Shown here: piece by piece, positions 40,273-49,862 of the stretch | Position numbering within the stretch: the stretch's first letter is position 1 | How the letters are laid out: the number at the start of each line of letters is the position of its first letter | Translations under genes and position numbers: made by a program | DNA from: CAG-877 sp045125935 | GTDB taxonomy: Bacteria > Bacillota_I > Bacilli_A > RF39 > UBA660 | DNA length: 64,000 nucleotides | NCBI GenBank assembly: GCA_045125935.1 | Contig: JBGVNW010000014.1 | Location: forward strand, 46,462 to 110,461 | Direction: 5' to 3' | Notes under the pieces: generated by a model | The model's database searches: none | Told to the model about the DNA's origin: nothing | The model's input: only the letters and a program-made list of their open reading frames with translations

Positions 40273-42840
40273 ATGGATGATATAAAAGAAAATGTATACA
40301 AAAAATTATTTAATATACATTACAACAACAAAACTTTCGCAATATTTATTGATAAATATGGCCGAAGAACTTTTTTAGAAGTCAATGAACTAGGTGAATA
40401 TGTCTATCCACATCTTGATGATTTTGTAGTTCTTCATAAAATATATAATGAAAAAAATCCATTTATTTCACATGACATTAAAAAAAATCAAGAGAAAAAA
40501 TCAACAAATCCATCACTTATATTTAAAGAGTTTGTTCATGACTCAATTGAAAACATTGCAATAATTTTAGTATCAGTAAATCTAGCATCACTTTTTACTA
40601 GCGTAACTATGAGTAGAGTGCTTAAACTTGTTAAAAAGGATGACCACATAGAGATTGTAGCTGACTACGTTGATGGAACACTAATAACTCATACAAATGA
40701 ACTTGACAGTATTCTTGGCTATAAAGCTGTATCTATAGAGGAAGTAATAAATGCCATAAATTCAAATACTAAAATTGAAGAACATTATAAAAGTTACGCA
40801 ATTAATCTAGCTACTTTTCTAAAAAATAAATATCCAGATACTGATCAAAGAATATTTTATGAAAATATGAAAAGAATAAGTGTAAAAAAGGTCAAAAATA
40901 GTCATATGAGTAAGTATGTTGCAGGAACATATAACTGCAATGATAATAAAATTTCAATTCGAGAGGATCACGATGATTCTGAAGAGGTTATAACTCATGA
41001 ATTTGCACATTCGTATCATAATTGGAAGGAGAAAACAAATTTAACTCCAAAATACAGAGTAGAGTCTTATGGCAATTCATTAGATGAAGCAATGACAAAT
41101 AAAATTATAAATGGAATAGTGCCGACAACCACTTATCGCCAAGTAGGAAAAGTATTAGATTATTTTCAAACCTGTGTTGCTTATGATTATTATGATTATG
41201 AAAGAGAGGGCATTGCTAAATTAATAAGTTTGTTAAAAGAAAAATGTCCAACAGTTGACATTGATTATATTATTAATTCAATAGACGCAATGAATGACAC
41301 GGAAATAAATACTGGTGAGGTTATTAGAATTGAGGAAACTTCATCATTATTAGATGAAATGTTTAATATCTGTATTTGTAATCTTCAAGCGACAAATATA
41401 TCAAGTAACAGTGTATATCAACCATTTGTAAATTTCTTGAAGTTAATAGATTGTGACAAGTACATAGATGTTGCAGAATATTATTTAAAAGAATATAACA
41501 ATTTACTATCAGAAAAAGGATACCAAAACAATAAAATACAAACTAATATTACTGATTTTACGTTTATGCTAGACAAATTCAATATCTATAGAAAAGATTT
41601 TAGAGAACATGTAGATACCTTAGATATAAATAATATTTCCAAAGACAATATATATGAACCATTCAAAAAATATTTACAATCGAATGTAGTTTCATATCAT
41701 CATTATATATCAGAAGAAGAAATATCCAATCTATTTTGTGATCTATTAGATACATATAATGATTTTTTATATTGCAATGGTTATACTAGAAACGAAACTA
41801 TATCAAAAGAATCTGTAATGGAAAGAGTTAACAGATATAAAAATATAAGAATAGCAGGATATGATATAACTAATGAGGACATTCTTTACCCAGTAGTTGA
41901 TATTCCCGATGCTGATAAAGTTTATAACACAAGCACAAAAGTACCTGTATTAAACAATGATGGTAAGATAATTTTATTAGATAAAAAAGATATTGCCTCA
42001 AGTTTTAGAACAGAGGATAATGAATATCAACATAGTTTTATTAGAAAATTATTTGAAACATTAGAGCAAGATACCGTTACATTTTCTGAAACAACTTGGC
42101 AACAACTATTTAGAGTATATCCAGCAACATATAAGAAGGTAACACTTTACTTGGATGATACAAAATTAGTCGATGATTACTTATTTGATGTAAATATCAC
42201 AATCGGCCAAAAAGAAGATGGTACTAATACATTCTCATTAAGTAGTCAAACTCAAAGTATTTATCAAGACGACGCTAACTTAAAAGAAGTAACAATTCCA
42301 CTATTAGAATATTTAGGTAATTATGTATATGAAAATCTAGATATTACTACTATAGATTTAGCTCCATTTTTAAGCGAAGATTATTTAAAAGAATTAATAG
42401 CGGGTAAAGAACTATCTTCCCCAATAAATAAACACTTTGGTAATTTTACTTACGACAAAGAAAATGATACAGTCAATGTTCATCCCACTTATTATGTTAC
42501 GATTGATGAAGATGGAACCCGAAAAGAACTAAATTCAATTTATTTAAATCTATCACCAAATGAAACATATTTAGTTGTAGATTATATGTGCATAAATGTA
42601 GAAAAATATGTAGATGACGATGGAAAAACAGAAGACGATATATATCTAGAAACAGTTCTTGACTATTATGGTATTTTATCAGAAGAGCAGCAAGATTATT
42701 ATCTTAGTCAAACTCAAATTTTAGAACTATATAATAGTTATTCACATGATGTTTATATTGATAAAAACGATATTACAAATAGCAAAAATATTATGGTAAC
42801 CAATAATTTAAACAATATGAGTTCAAGTATAAAAAGGTAA
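40273..42840 (+). CDS. Large membrane-anchored HExxH metalloprotease-like protein
   Basis: ATG 40273 is used because AGGTGA precedes it. The 855-aa protein has one predicted span at about residues 91-112 (IAIILVSVNLASLFTS) and a zinc site HEFAH at 242-246, followed by SLDEAMTN at 269-276, where the Glu may be the third zinc ligand of a gluzincin. The rest is long alpha/beta sequence rich in Asp, Asn and Tyr, with repeated phrases such as VYQPFVNFLK and IYEPFKKYLQ that hint at internal duplication near residues 390 and 480. Orientation is uncertain. I know no named family. It follows the leaderless operon but has its own leader. Confidence 0.65.
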   Translation: MDDIKENVYKKLFNIHYNNKTFAIFIDKYGRRTFLEVNELGEYVYPHLDDFVVLHKIYNEKNPFISHDIKKNQEKKSTNPSLIFKEFVHDSIENIAIILVSVNLASLFTSVTMSRVLKLVKKDDHIEIVADYVDGTLITHTNELDSILGYKAVSIEEVINAINSNTKIEEHYKSYAINLATFLKNKYPDTDQRIFYENMKRISVKKVKNSHMSKYVAGTYNCNDNKISIREDHDDSEEVITHEFAHSYHNWKEKTNLTPKYRVESYGNSLDEAMTNKIINGIVPTTTYRQVGKVLDYFQTCVAYDYYDYEREGIAKLISLLKEKCPTVDIDYIINSIDAMNDTEINTGEVIRIEETSSLLDEMFNICICNLQATNISSNSVYQPFVNFLKLIDCDKYIDVAEYYLKEYNNLLSEKGYQNNKIQTNITDFTFMLDKFNIYRKDFREHVDTLDINNISKDNIYEPFKKYLQSNVVSYHHYISEEEISNLFCDLLDTYNDFLYCNGYTRNETISKESVMERVNRYKNIRIAGYDITNEDILYPVVDIPDADKVYNTSTKVPVLNNDGKIILLDKKDIASSFRTEDNEYQHSFIRKLFETLEQDTVTFSETTWQQLFRVYPATYKKVTLYLDDTKLVDDYLFDVNITIGQKEDGTNTFSLSSQTQSIYQDDANLKEVTIPLLEYLGNYVYENLDITTIDLAPFLSEDYLKELIAGKELSSPINKHFGNFTYDKENDTVNVHPTYYVTIDEDGTRKELNSIYLNLSPNETYLVVDYMCINVEKYVDDDGKTEDDIYLETVLDYYGILSEEQQDYYLSQTQILELYNSYSHDVYIDKNDITNSKNIMVTNNLNNMSSSIKR

Positions 42841-42967
42841 AGACTAGATAATTCTTCAAAGTTAAAAACTATTAATATCCCATCCTATTGAGCATACTTA
42901 TAATGTGAAATTTGTGTAAAAATATTCTTAAAAAAAGTTGGGTCATAAGCGTTAAAAAAGAAAATAG

Positions 42968-42992
42968 GGAGAAAATAATCTCCTTGTTTTTA
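42968..42992 (+). terminator. Terminator upstream of uvrB
   Basis: GGAGA pairs with TCTCC around AAATAA and is followed by TTGTTTTTATT. Confidence 0.65.
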
Positions 42993-43050
42993 TTATGAAA
43001 AAATGCTAAAATATACTGGAATTGGAAAGACTATACTTAAGAGGTGACTT

Positions 43051-45003
43051 ATGTTTGAATTAGTATCAAAATACAAGCCAAGTGGAGATCAACCCAAAGC
43101 AATAGAAACTTTAGTCCAAGGAATAAAAGAAGGTAAGAAAGAACAAGTACTTTTAGGTGCAACAGGAACTGGTAAAACTTTCACAGTCGCAAATGTAATC
43201 AAAGAAGTAAATAAGCCAACACTTGTCCTTGCTCATAATAAAACTCTAGCAGGTCAACTTTATTCCGAATTAAAAGAACTATTTCCAAATAATAAAGTAG
43301 AATATTTCGTTTCATACTATGATTATTACCAACCAGAGGCTTATGTTCCATCAACTGATACCTATATTGAAAAGGATTCATCAATAAATGATGAAATAGA
43401 TGAGCTTCGCCATTCGGCAACAAGTGCTCTTTTATCAAGAAAAGACGTTATTGTTGTAGCAAGTGTTTCTTGTATTTATGGTATTGGAGAAGTCGAAGAA
43501 TATAAGAATAAAATGTTAACTTTAAATATTGGCGATAAAATTGATCGTAACAAAGTATTAACAAAACTTGTGGAAATGTTATATGAAAGAAATGATTTGG
43601 ATTTTAAGCGTGGTACATTTAGAGTACGTGGTGATGTTTTAGAAATAATTCCAGTCAACCAAAATACAACGGGCTATAGAATTGAGTTTTTTGATGATGA
43701 AATAGACCGTATTAGTGAAATAGATACCTTAACAGGTGTAATTACAAGTAATAAAAAAACAATCAGTATCTTTCCAGCAAGTCACTTCGTTGTAAGCGAT
43801 GAAAAACTACACGCAGCAATTGAAAGAATAAAAGAAGAACTACAAGAAAGACTTACTGAATTAAAAGAAAATAATAAATTATTAGCAGCTGAACGTCTAG
43901 AACAAAGAACTAATTATGATATTGAGATGCTTCAAGAAACTGGTTTTTGTTCAGGAATTGAAAACTATTCTGCCCCAATGGCTGGTAGAAAAAGAGGTGA
44001 AACTCCAACTACATTAATGGACTTTTTTGGCGATGATTATCTATTAATAGTTGATGAGTCCCATGTGACACTACCTCAGGTAAGAGGAATGTATAACGGA
44101 GATAGAGCCAGAAAAATGAACCTTGTCGAATATGGGTTCCGTCTACCTAGTGCCCTAGATAATAGACCATTAAAATATGACGAGTTCGAACAAAAGATAA
44201 AGCAAGCTATCTACGTATCCGCAACTCCAGGGGATTTAGAACTTGAACATACAAACAATGAGTATGCTGAACAAATTATTCGTCCAACTGGACTACTTGA
44301 TCCAACGATCGAAGTAAGAAAGACTGAAGGTCAAATAGACGATTTAGTAGGTGAAATAAAAGATCGTATTGAAAATAATGAAAGAACTTTAGTCACAACC
44401 CTAACAATCCGCATGGCAGAAGAGTTAACTAACTATTTAAAAGAGTTAGATATAAAAGTAGCATATCTTCATTCCGAGGTAAAAACATTAGAAAGAATGC
44501 AGATAATTCATGACTTACGTACTGGTAAATATGATGTCGTTGTAGGAATAAATTTATTACGTGAAGGAATTGATATTCCAGAAGTATCTCTAATTGCTAT
44601 ACTAGATGCTGATAAAGAAGGCTTTCTAAGAAGTACAAGAAGTTTAATTCAAACAGTAGGTCGTTGTGCTAGAAATGCTAAAGGTCATGTAATAATGTAT
44701 GGTGACAAGATTACTGATTCGATGAAAAATGCCATTGACGAAACTGCTCGTCGTCGTGCAATTCAAGAAAAGTATAATGAAGAACATGGTATTATTCCAC
44801 AGACTATCTCAAAGGCAATACGTGAAGTAATTAGTAATGTAGATACAGAAAAAGGAACTAAAAAGACTAAAAAGCCAACTAAGAAAGAACAAGCTCTACT
44901 TATTGATAATATTGAACAAGAAATGCGTGAAGCAGCTAAGAACTTGGATTTTGAAAGGGCAATGGAATTACGAGATATTCTATTTGAAATGAAGTCTCAA
45001 TAA
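43051..45003 (+). CDS. uvrB: Excinuclease ABC subunit B
   Basis: UvrB verifies damage and loads UvrC in nucleotide excision repair. The 650-aa protein is full length: Walker A GATGTGKT at about residues 37-44, the beta-hairpin region YFVSYYDYYQPEAYVP, the DESH helicase motif, domain 3 with GINLLREGIDIPEVSLI and QTVGRCARN, and a C-terminal UVR helix pair that binds UvrC and UvrA. The ATG follows AAGAGGTGA. No DinR box was found in the 200 bp upstream. Two unusual genes lie between it and uvrA. Confidence 0.97.
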   Translation: MFELVSKYKPSGDQPKAIETLVQGIKEGKKEQVLLGATGTGKTFTVANVIKEVNKPTLVLAHNKTLAGQLYSELKELFPNNKVEYFVSYYDYYQPEAYVPSTDTYIEKDSSINDEIDELRHSATSALLSRKDVIVVASVSCIYGIGEVEEYKNKMLTLNIGDKIDRNKVLTKLVEMLYERNDLDFKRGTFRVRGDVLEIIPVNQNTTGYRIEFFDDEIDRISEIDTLTGVITSNKKTISIFPASHFVVSDEKLHAAIERIKEELQERLTELKENNKLLAAERLEQRTNYDIEMLQETGFCSGIENYSAPMAGRKRGETPTTLMDFFGDDYLLIVDESHVTLPQVRGMYNGDRARKMNLVEYGFRLPSALDNRPLKYDEFEQKIKQAIYVSATPGDLELEHTNNEYAEQIIRPTGLLDPTIEVRKTEGQIDDLVGEIKDRIENNERTLVTTLTIRMAEELTNYLKELDIKVAYLHSEVKTLERMQIIHDLRTGKYDVVVGINLLREGIDIPEVSLIAILDADKEGFLRSTRSLIQTVGRCARNAKGHVIMYGDKITDSMKNAIDETARRRAIQEKYNEEHGIIPQTISKAIREVISNVDTEKGTKKTKKPTKKEQALLIDNIEQEMREAAKNLDFERAMELRDILFEMKSQ

Positions 45004-45016
45004 AAGAGGTGTAATT

Positions 45017-45730
45017 ATGAAACTAAATGTTTTTAGAACAACAATAAAAGATGGTAACTTTACTAAAGAAAAAAAGTATTATCCAAATCTTTCTACAACA
45101 GAAATTAATCTATTATATGATACTAATATAAATCGATTTCTTCAAAAAACAGGATTAGATATTAAAAACTATGTAGTTTTATCATCAAAAAATAAAGAGT
45201 TAAAAAGCCGTACAGTAACAGAAACTACTAAAAAAGTAAAAGAACAAATCTTAGTTTTAAAAGGAACAACTCCTAATGTAGCTGTTTTAGTAGAAACAAC
45301 AGATGATCCAGTAATAGTCGCAAGTTCCAACAATACTTGTGCAATTGCCCTTGGAACAATAGAAAATATTAACAATAACATTCTTCATGAATTAATAGAA
45401 ACACTAATCAAAGAAACAGATGCAGCTCCTTTTGAAATGACTTTCTATATCACTGGCTGTCCATCTCAAGAAAATTATAAATTAGATTCTCTTGAAAGGC
45501 TAAAGGATCAATATATATGGAAAGATACTTATATTAAGAAAAGAAAAAAATATTATTTAGATATAAGATATGCAATATATAATCAATTACTATATGAAAT
45601 AGTTGATCCTCACTACATTTATTTTGATTCAAAGGATACAACAGAAAAAAAAAACTACTACTCTGATTTAGCAGATAGACCAGGAGTAAATTTAACATGT
45701 GTGGTATATACAAATGAAGAAGATGTTTAA
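45017..45730 (+). CDS. Probable degenerate laccase-domain (YfiH/YlmD-like) protein
   Basis: The 237-aa protein appears distantly related to the YfiH/YlmD polyphenol oxidase family (PF02578). NVAVLVETTDDPVIVASSN stands where family members have a TADC-Pro motif, IALGTIENINNNILHELIE where they have His-Ala-Gly-Trp and a helix, and FYITGCPSQENYKL where they have Gly-Pro-x-Ile and Tyr. If so, the metal-binding Cys and His are missing and it would be inactive as an oxidase. It follows uvrB by 13 bp and overlaps the radical SAM gene, so the three are co-transcribed. Confidence 0.5.
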   Translation: MKLNVFRTTIKDGNFTKEKKYYPNLSTTEINLLYDTNINRFLQKTGLDIKNYVVLSSKNKELKSRTVTETTKKVKEQILVLKGTTPNVAVLVETTDDPVIVASSNNTCAIALGTIENINNNILHELIETLIKETDAAPFEMTFYITGCPSQENYKLDSLERLKDQYIWKDTYIKKRKKYYLDIRYAIYNQLLYEIVDPHYIYFDSKDTTEKKNYYSDLADRPGVNLTCVVYTNEEDV

Positions 45731-46553
45731 AAAAATATACATTGAAATTACTAATAGTTGCAATTTAAATTGTAGTTTTTGCAGTCCTGTCAAAAAGACC
45801 AAGAGATTTATGAGTGTTACTGAATTTGAACATATTTTAAAAGAGGTATCATCAAAAACAGATTACATTTATCTACATGTCAAAGGTGAGCCAATGTTAC
45901 ATCCTGATTTAATAGATTTTCTCCACCTAGCAGAAAAATATGATATTAAAGTCAATTTGACTACAAATGGAACTTTGTTTCCAAAACTGGTAGATAAGTT
46001 AAAAGATTGTAAGGCTCTACGTAAAATTAATTTTTCACTTCATTGTGAACAAGATAATCCTAATTACTTAGATGAAATATTTAAAAGTGTTGAAAAACTA
46101 CCTCTTGAAACAATTATTATTTACAGACTATGGACTTTAAAAGATGGTGAGTTAGATGAAAAGTCCACAAGTATAGTGGAAAAAATTAAAGACTATTATG
46201 ATTTATCCCCAGAAACTGTGGAAAAAATAGTTAACGAAAAAAATACAAAAATTAACTCCACAATTTATGTGGATAAAGATAATGAATTTGAGTGGCCCGA
46301 TGCAGATAAAGGAATAGAAACAAACGGTTTTTGTATGGCTTTAAAAACGCAACTTGCTATTCTTTGTGATGGAACGGTTGTGCCTTGTTGCTTAGATAGT
46401 AACGGAGTTATTGAACTTGGAAATATTTATAATCAATCACTTGAAGAAATAATAAATAGTGAAAGATTTAAATCAATAAAAAAATCGTTTCAAGAACGTA
46501 AAATTACTGAAAAATTATGCTTAAACTGCACTTTTAAAAACAGGTTTAAATAA
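45714..46553 (+). CDS. Radical SAM/SPASM protein between uvrB and uvrA
   Basis: The protein (about 279 aa from ATG 45714, or 276 from 45723) has the radical SAM motif CNLNCSFC near its N-terminus, the SAM-binding Gly-Glu-Pro in HVKGEPMLHPD, and a SPASM-like C-terminal cluster (CDGTVVPCCLDSNG, LCLNCTF). It is compact, without extra domains. No precursor peptide gene is evident next to it; the neighbours are uvrB, a laccase-domain-like gene and uvrA. It overlaps the preceding gene by 17 bp in another frame. The substrate is unknown. Confidence 0.85.
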   Translation: MKKMFKKIYIEITNSCNLNCSFCSPVKKTKRFMSVTEFEHILKEVSSKTDYIYLHVKGEPMLHPDLIDFLHLAEKYDIKVNLTTNGTLFPKLVDKLKDCKALRKINFSLHCEQDNPNYLDEIFKSVEKLPLETIIIYRLWTLKDGELDEKSTSIVEKIKDYYDLSPETVEKIVNEKNTKINSTIYVDKDNEFEWPDADKGIETNGFCMALKTQLAILCDGTVVPCCLDSNGVIELGNIYNQSLEEIINSERFKSIKKSFQERKITEKLCLNCTFKNRFK

Positions 46554-46586
46554 GAAGAATATTCCATTAATATTTTTCTTTTTTTG
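46552..46586 (+). terminator. Hairpin with T run before uvrA
   Basis: AATATT (46558-46563) pairs with AATATT (46569-46574) and is followed by TTTCTTTTTTT, so uvrA probably has its own promoter in the following 25 bp. Confidence 0.5.
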
Positions 46587-46613
46587 TGTTATAATAAGCC
46601 ATAGGTGATTGAC

Positions 46614-49427
46614 ATGGACAAAATAATTGTAAAAGGAGCTCGAGAAAATAACTTAAAAAATGTAAATATCGAACTTCCTAAAAATAAGCTTATAGTAATG
46701 ACAGGACTATCAGGTAGTGGAAAAAGTAGTTTAGCATTTGATACTATTTATGCCGAAGGGCAAAGACGTTATGTAGAAAGCTTATCTGCATATGCTCGTC
46801 AATTCCTAGGCAATTCTGAAAAGCCAGATGTTGATAGTATTGAAGGATTATCTCCGGCCATTAGTATTGATCAAAAAACGACCTCTAATAATCCTCGTTC
46901 AACAGTTGGAACAGTAACAGAAATTTATGATTATTTAAGATTATTATTCGCAAGAGTTGGAGTACCGTATTGTCCAACACATAATATTCCAATATCTAGT
47001 CAAAGTGTTGAAGAAATGACTAATAAGGTTTTGGAATATGAAGAAGGAACCAAAATAGTAATCTTATCTCCAGTAGTACATGGTGAAAAAGGAACTCATA
47101 AAGAACTATTAGAAAAATTACGCAAAGATGGTTATGTACGTGTTCGCATAAATGATGAGATGCTAGATTTAAGTGAAGAGATAGATTTAGATAAAAATAA
47201 GAAATCAAATATTGAAGTAGTTATTGACCGTATTGTCATTAAAGCTGATAGCCACAGTCGTTTATTTGAAGCTATTGAAAATGCTACCAAATTATCAGGT
47301 GGAAAAGTAGTAATTCAAATATTAGGAGAAGAAAAGAAAGAACTAGTTTTTTCAGAACAATTTGCTTGTCCACACTGTGAATTCTCACTACCAGAACTTG
47401 AACCAAGAACATTTAGTTTTAATGCTCCTTACGGTGCTTGCGAAGAATGTAAAGGTTTAGGAATAAAACTGCAAATAGATAAAGATTTACTTATCCCAGA
47501 TGATATACTTTCAATTGCGGATGGCTGTATCAAGACATTAACTGATGATCCTGAAGGACTAGATTATAAAAAGTTAGAATGCGTATGTAAACATTATAAA
47601 ATAAATATGACTAAACCTTGGAAAAGTTTGACAGAAAAACAGCAGCAAATGGTTCTATATGGTTCTGATGAAATAATTCAATTTAAATATCAATCAAAAA
47701 GTGGTAATCAATATAATTCTAAAGACTTCTATGAAGGAATTATTAACAATCTAGAACGTCGTTACATGGAAACAAGTTCAACTTGGATACGTGACTGGTT
47801 AGAAAACTATATGATTGAATATGAATGTGATGCTTGTCATGGCGCTAGATTAAAAGATGAAGTTTTATCTGTCAAAGTTGATGGTAAAAATATTTATGAA
47901 GTAACATGCTTAAGTATCAAAGAACTCTTGAAATCATACAATTCTTTAAAATTAACTGAAGAACAAAAACAAATCGCAAATCTTGTTTTAAAAGAAATAA
48001 ATGATCGTTTAGAATTTTTATCAAATGTTGGTTTAGGATATTTAACATTAAATAGAAGTGCCGGAACATTATCTGGAGGAGAAGCCCAACGTATTCGTCT
48101 AGCTACTCAAATTGGTTCTCACCTAACAGGCGTTTTATATGTTCTAGATGAACCAAGTATTGGCCTACATCAACGAGATAACGAAAAGTTGATTAATTCA
48201 ATGAAAGAAATGCGTGATTTAGGAAATACTCTAATTGTAGTAGAACATGATACTGATACAATGCTAGCATGTGATTACTTAGTTGATATTGGTCCTGGTG
48301 CCGGAGATGCCGGTGGAAAGATAGTAGCCCAAGGTACACCAGAAGAAGTAATGAAAAATAAAAATAGTATTACCGGACAATACTTAAGTGGAGAAAAATG
48401 CATAGAAATACCAAAAGTAAGAAGAAAAGGCACTGGAAAAAAATTGAAAATAAAAGGTGCTAGGGAAAATAACTTAAAAAATATCAGCGTTGATATTCCT
48501 CTTGGAACATTTACATGTATTACAGGAGTATCTGGAAGTGGAAAAAGTAGTTTAATAAATGAAATTCTGTGTAAGGCAGTCTCAAGTAAATTATATCGTT
48601 CAAAAGATAAGCCGGGTAAATATGATAAAATTTTAGGAATTGAAAACATCGATAAACTAGTTGCTATTTCCCAAAATCCAATTGGAAGAACTCCTCGTTC
48701 TAATCCAGCAACATATACTGGTGTCTTTGATGATATAAGAACTCTTTTCACAACGACAAAAGAAGCAAAAATGTATGGTTATGAAAAAAATCGTTTCTCA
48801 TTCAACGTAAAAGGTGGACGTTGTGAAGCGTGTCGTGGAGATGGAGTTAAGAAAATAGAAATGCATTTCTTACCAGATGTATATGTTCCATGTGAAGTAT
48901 GTCATGGTACAAGGTATAATCGTGAGACTTTAAACATAAAGTATAAAGACAAAAACATTGCTGAAGTTCTAGACATGCGTGTTACAGAGGCTCTTCAATT
49001 CTTTGATAATGTTCCTAAAATAAAAAATAAACTAAAAGTATTAGAAGAAGTAGGCTTAGGATATATTAAATTAGGTCAGAGTGCGCCGACTCTATCAGGA
49101 GGAGAAGCTGAACGTGTAAAATTAGCAAAAGAATTACAAAAAAAAGCCACCGGAAAATCCTTATTTGTTCTTGACGAACCAACTACTGGTCTTCATACTG
49201 ATGACATTAAGCGTTTACTTGCAATTTTACAAAAAATAGTAGATAATAATGATACAGTAGTCGTAATTGAACACAATCTAGATGTTATTAAAGTTGCAGA
49301 TCATATCATCGATTTAGGACCAGAAGGTGGAGATGAAGGTGGAACAATTGTCGCAACAGGAACACCAGAGGAAGTAGCAAAAGTAAAAGAGTCATACACA
49401 GGCCAATTTTTAAAGAAACTACTGTAG
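46614..49427 (+). CDS. uvrA: Excinuclease ABC subunit A
   Basis: UvrA is the damage-sensing ATPase of excision repair. ATG 46614 follows AGGTGA; the GTG at 46605 is too close to that site. The 937-aa protein has two ABC modules: Walker A GLSGSGKSS and GVSGSGKSS, signatures LSGGEAQRIRLA and LSGGEAERVKLA, and zinc modules with CPHCEFSLPELEPRTFSFN, CDACHGARL and CEACRGDGVKK...CEVCHGTRY. Size and order are typical. Confidence 0.97.
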   Translation: MDKIIVKGARENNLKNVNIELPKNKLIVMTGLSGSGKSSLAFDTIYAEGQRRYVESLSAYARQFLGNSEKPDVDSIEGLSPAISIDQKTTSNNPRSTVGTVTEIYDYLRLLFARVGVPYCPTHNIPISSQSVEEMTNKVLEYEEGTKIVILSPVVHGEKGTHKELLEKLRKDGYVRVRINDEMLDLSEEIDLDKNKKSNIEVVIDRIVIKADSHSRLFEAIENATKLSGGKVVIQILGEEKKELVFSEQFACPHCEFSLPELEPRTFSFNAPYGACEECKGLGIKLQIDKDLLIPDDILSIADGCIKTLTDDPEGLDYKKLECVCKHYKINMTKPWKSLTEKQQQMVLYGSDEIIQFKYQSKSGNQYNSKDFYEGIINNLERRYMETSSTWIRDWLENYMIEYECDACHGARLKDEVLSVKVDGKNIYEVTCLSIKELLKSYNSLKLTEEQKQIANLVLKEINDRLEFLSNVGLGYLTLNRSAGTLSGGEAQRIRLATQIGSHLTGVLYVLDEPSIGLHQRDNEKLINSMKEMRDLGNTLIVVEHDTDTMLACDYLVDIGPGAGDAGGKIVAQGTPEEVMKNKNSITGQYLSGEKCIEIPKVRRKGTGKKLKIKGARENNLKNISVDIPLGTFTCITGVSGSGKSSLINEILCKAVSSKLYRSKDKPGKYDKILGIENIDKLVAISQNPIGRTPRSNPATYTGVFDDIRTLFTTTKEAKMYGYEKNRFSFNVKGGRCEACRGDGVKKIEMHFLPDVYVPCEVCHGTRYNRETLNIKYKDKNIAEVLDMRVTEALQFFDNVPKIKNKLKVLEEVGLGYIKLGQSAPTLSGGEAERVKLAKELQKKATGKSLFVLDEPTTGLHTDDIKRLLAILQKIVDNNDTVVVIEHNLDVIKVADHIIDLGPEGGDEGGTIVATGTPEEVAKVKESYTGQFLKKLL

Positions 49428-49436
49428 AGGTGAAAA

Positions 49437-49862
49437 ATGCACTTAATTATAAAAGAAAAAGAAGTAGTTCGACTAAATAAATTTATTGAATGGCTTATAT
49501 ATATGTTAGGTTATACTCTTGTATTTGTATTAATAAGCAAATTATTCAAAAGTATGCATGTTGATGAGAAACACTATTACTTATATTCAATGCTAATAGT
49601 ATTTGTTATTCACATATTAAATCAAACGGTTAAACCAGTTCTCGTAACATTGACGATACCCATAACAGGTATGACCTTAGGATTGTTTTATCCATTTATA
49701 AATTTATTTATTCTAAAATTAGCTGACTGGATACTAGGAAAGCGTTTTGAATTAGATAACATATTTATTGCTTTGCTAGTGGCCATTCTTTTATCAATAA
49801 TGAATTTTATAGTAGAAGAAGTAATTAAAAAAATGTTAAAGAGGGTAAAGAATCATGGATAG
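49437..49862 (+). CDS. Phage holin family IV-like membrane protein (PF04020 type)
   Basis: The 141-aa protein has four spans (IYMLGYTLVFVLISKLF, YYLYSMLIVFVIHIL, VLVTLTIPITGMTLGLFYPFINLFIL, IFIALLVAILLSIMNFIV). The pattern TVKPVLVTLTIPITGMTLGLFYPFIN is the core of the mycobacterial-type 4-TMS holin superfamily, which is common as a chromosomal gene next to lgt or hprK in Firmicutes and is not itself a sign of prophage. It follows uvrA by 9 bp (GAGGTGA) and overlaps lgt by 8 bp. Function unknown. Confidence 0.8.
   Translation: MHLIIKEKEVVRLNKFIEWLIYMLGYTLVFVLISKLFKSMHVDEKHYYLYSMLIVFVIHILNQTVKPVLVTLTIPITGMTLGLFYPFINLFILKLADWILGKRFELDNIFIALLVAILLSIMNFIVEEVIKKMLKRVKNHG

Noticed and set aside
43000..43050. 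DinR/LexA box upstream of uvrB (and dinD)
   Set aside because: No GAAC-N4-GTTC-like sequence was found in either upstream region.
45481..45730. Frameshift joining the laccase-domain-like gene to the radical SAM gene
   Set aside because: Both have proper ends and starts; the 17-bp overlap is normal for coupled genes.
49437..49862. Holin-like gene as evidence of a prophage
   Set aside because: This superfamily is common as a chromosomal gene beside lgt in Firmicutes, and no other phage genes lie nearby.
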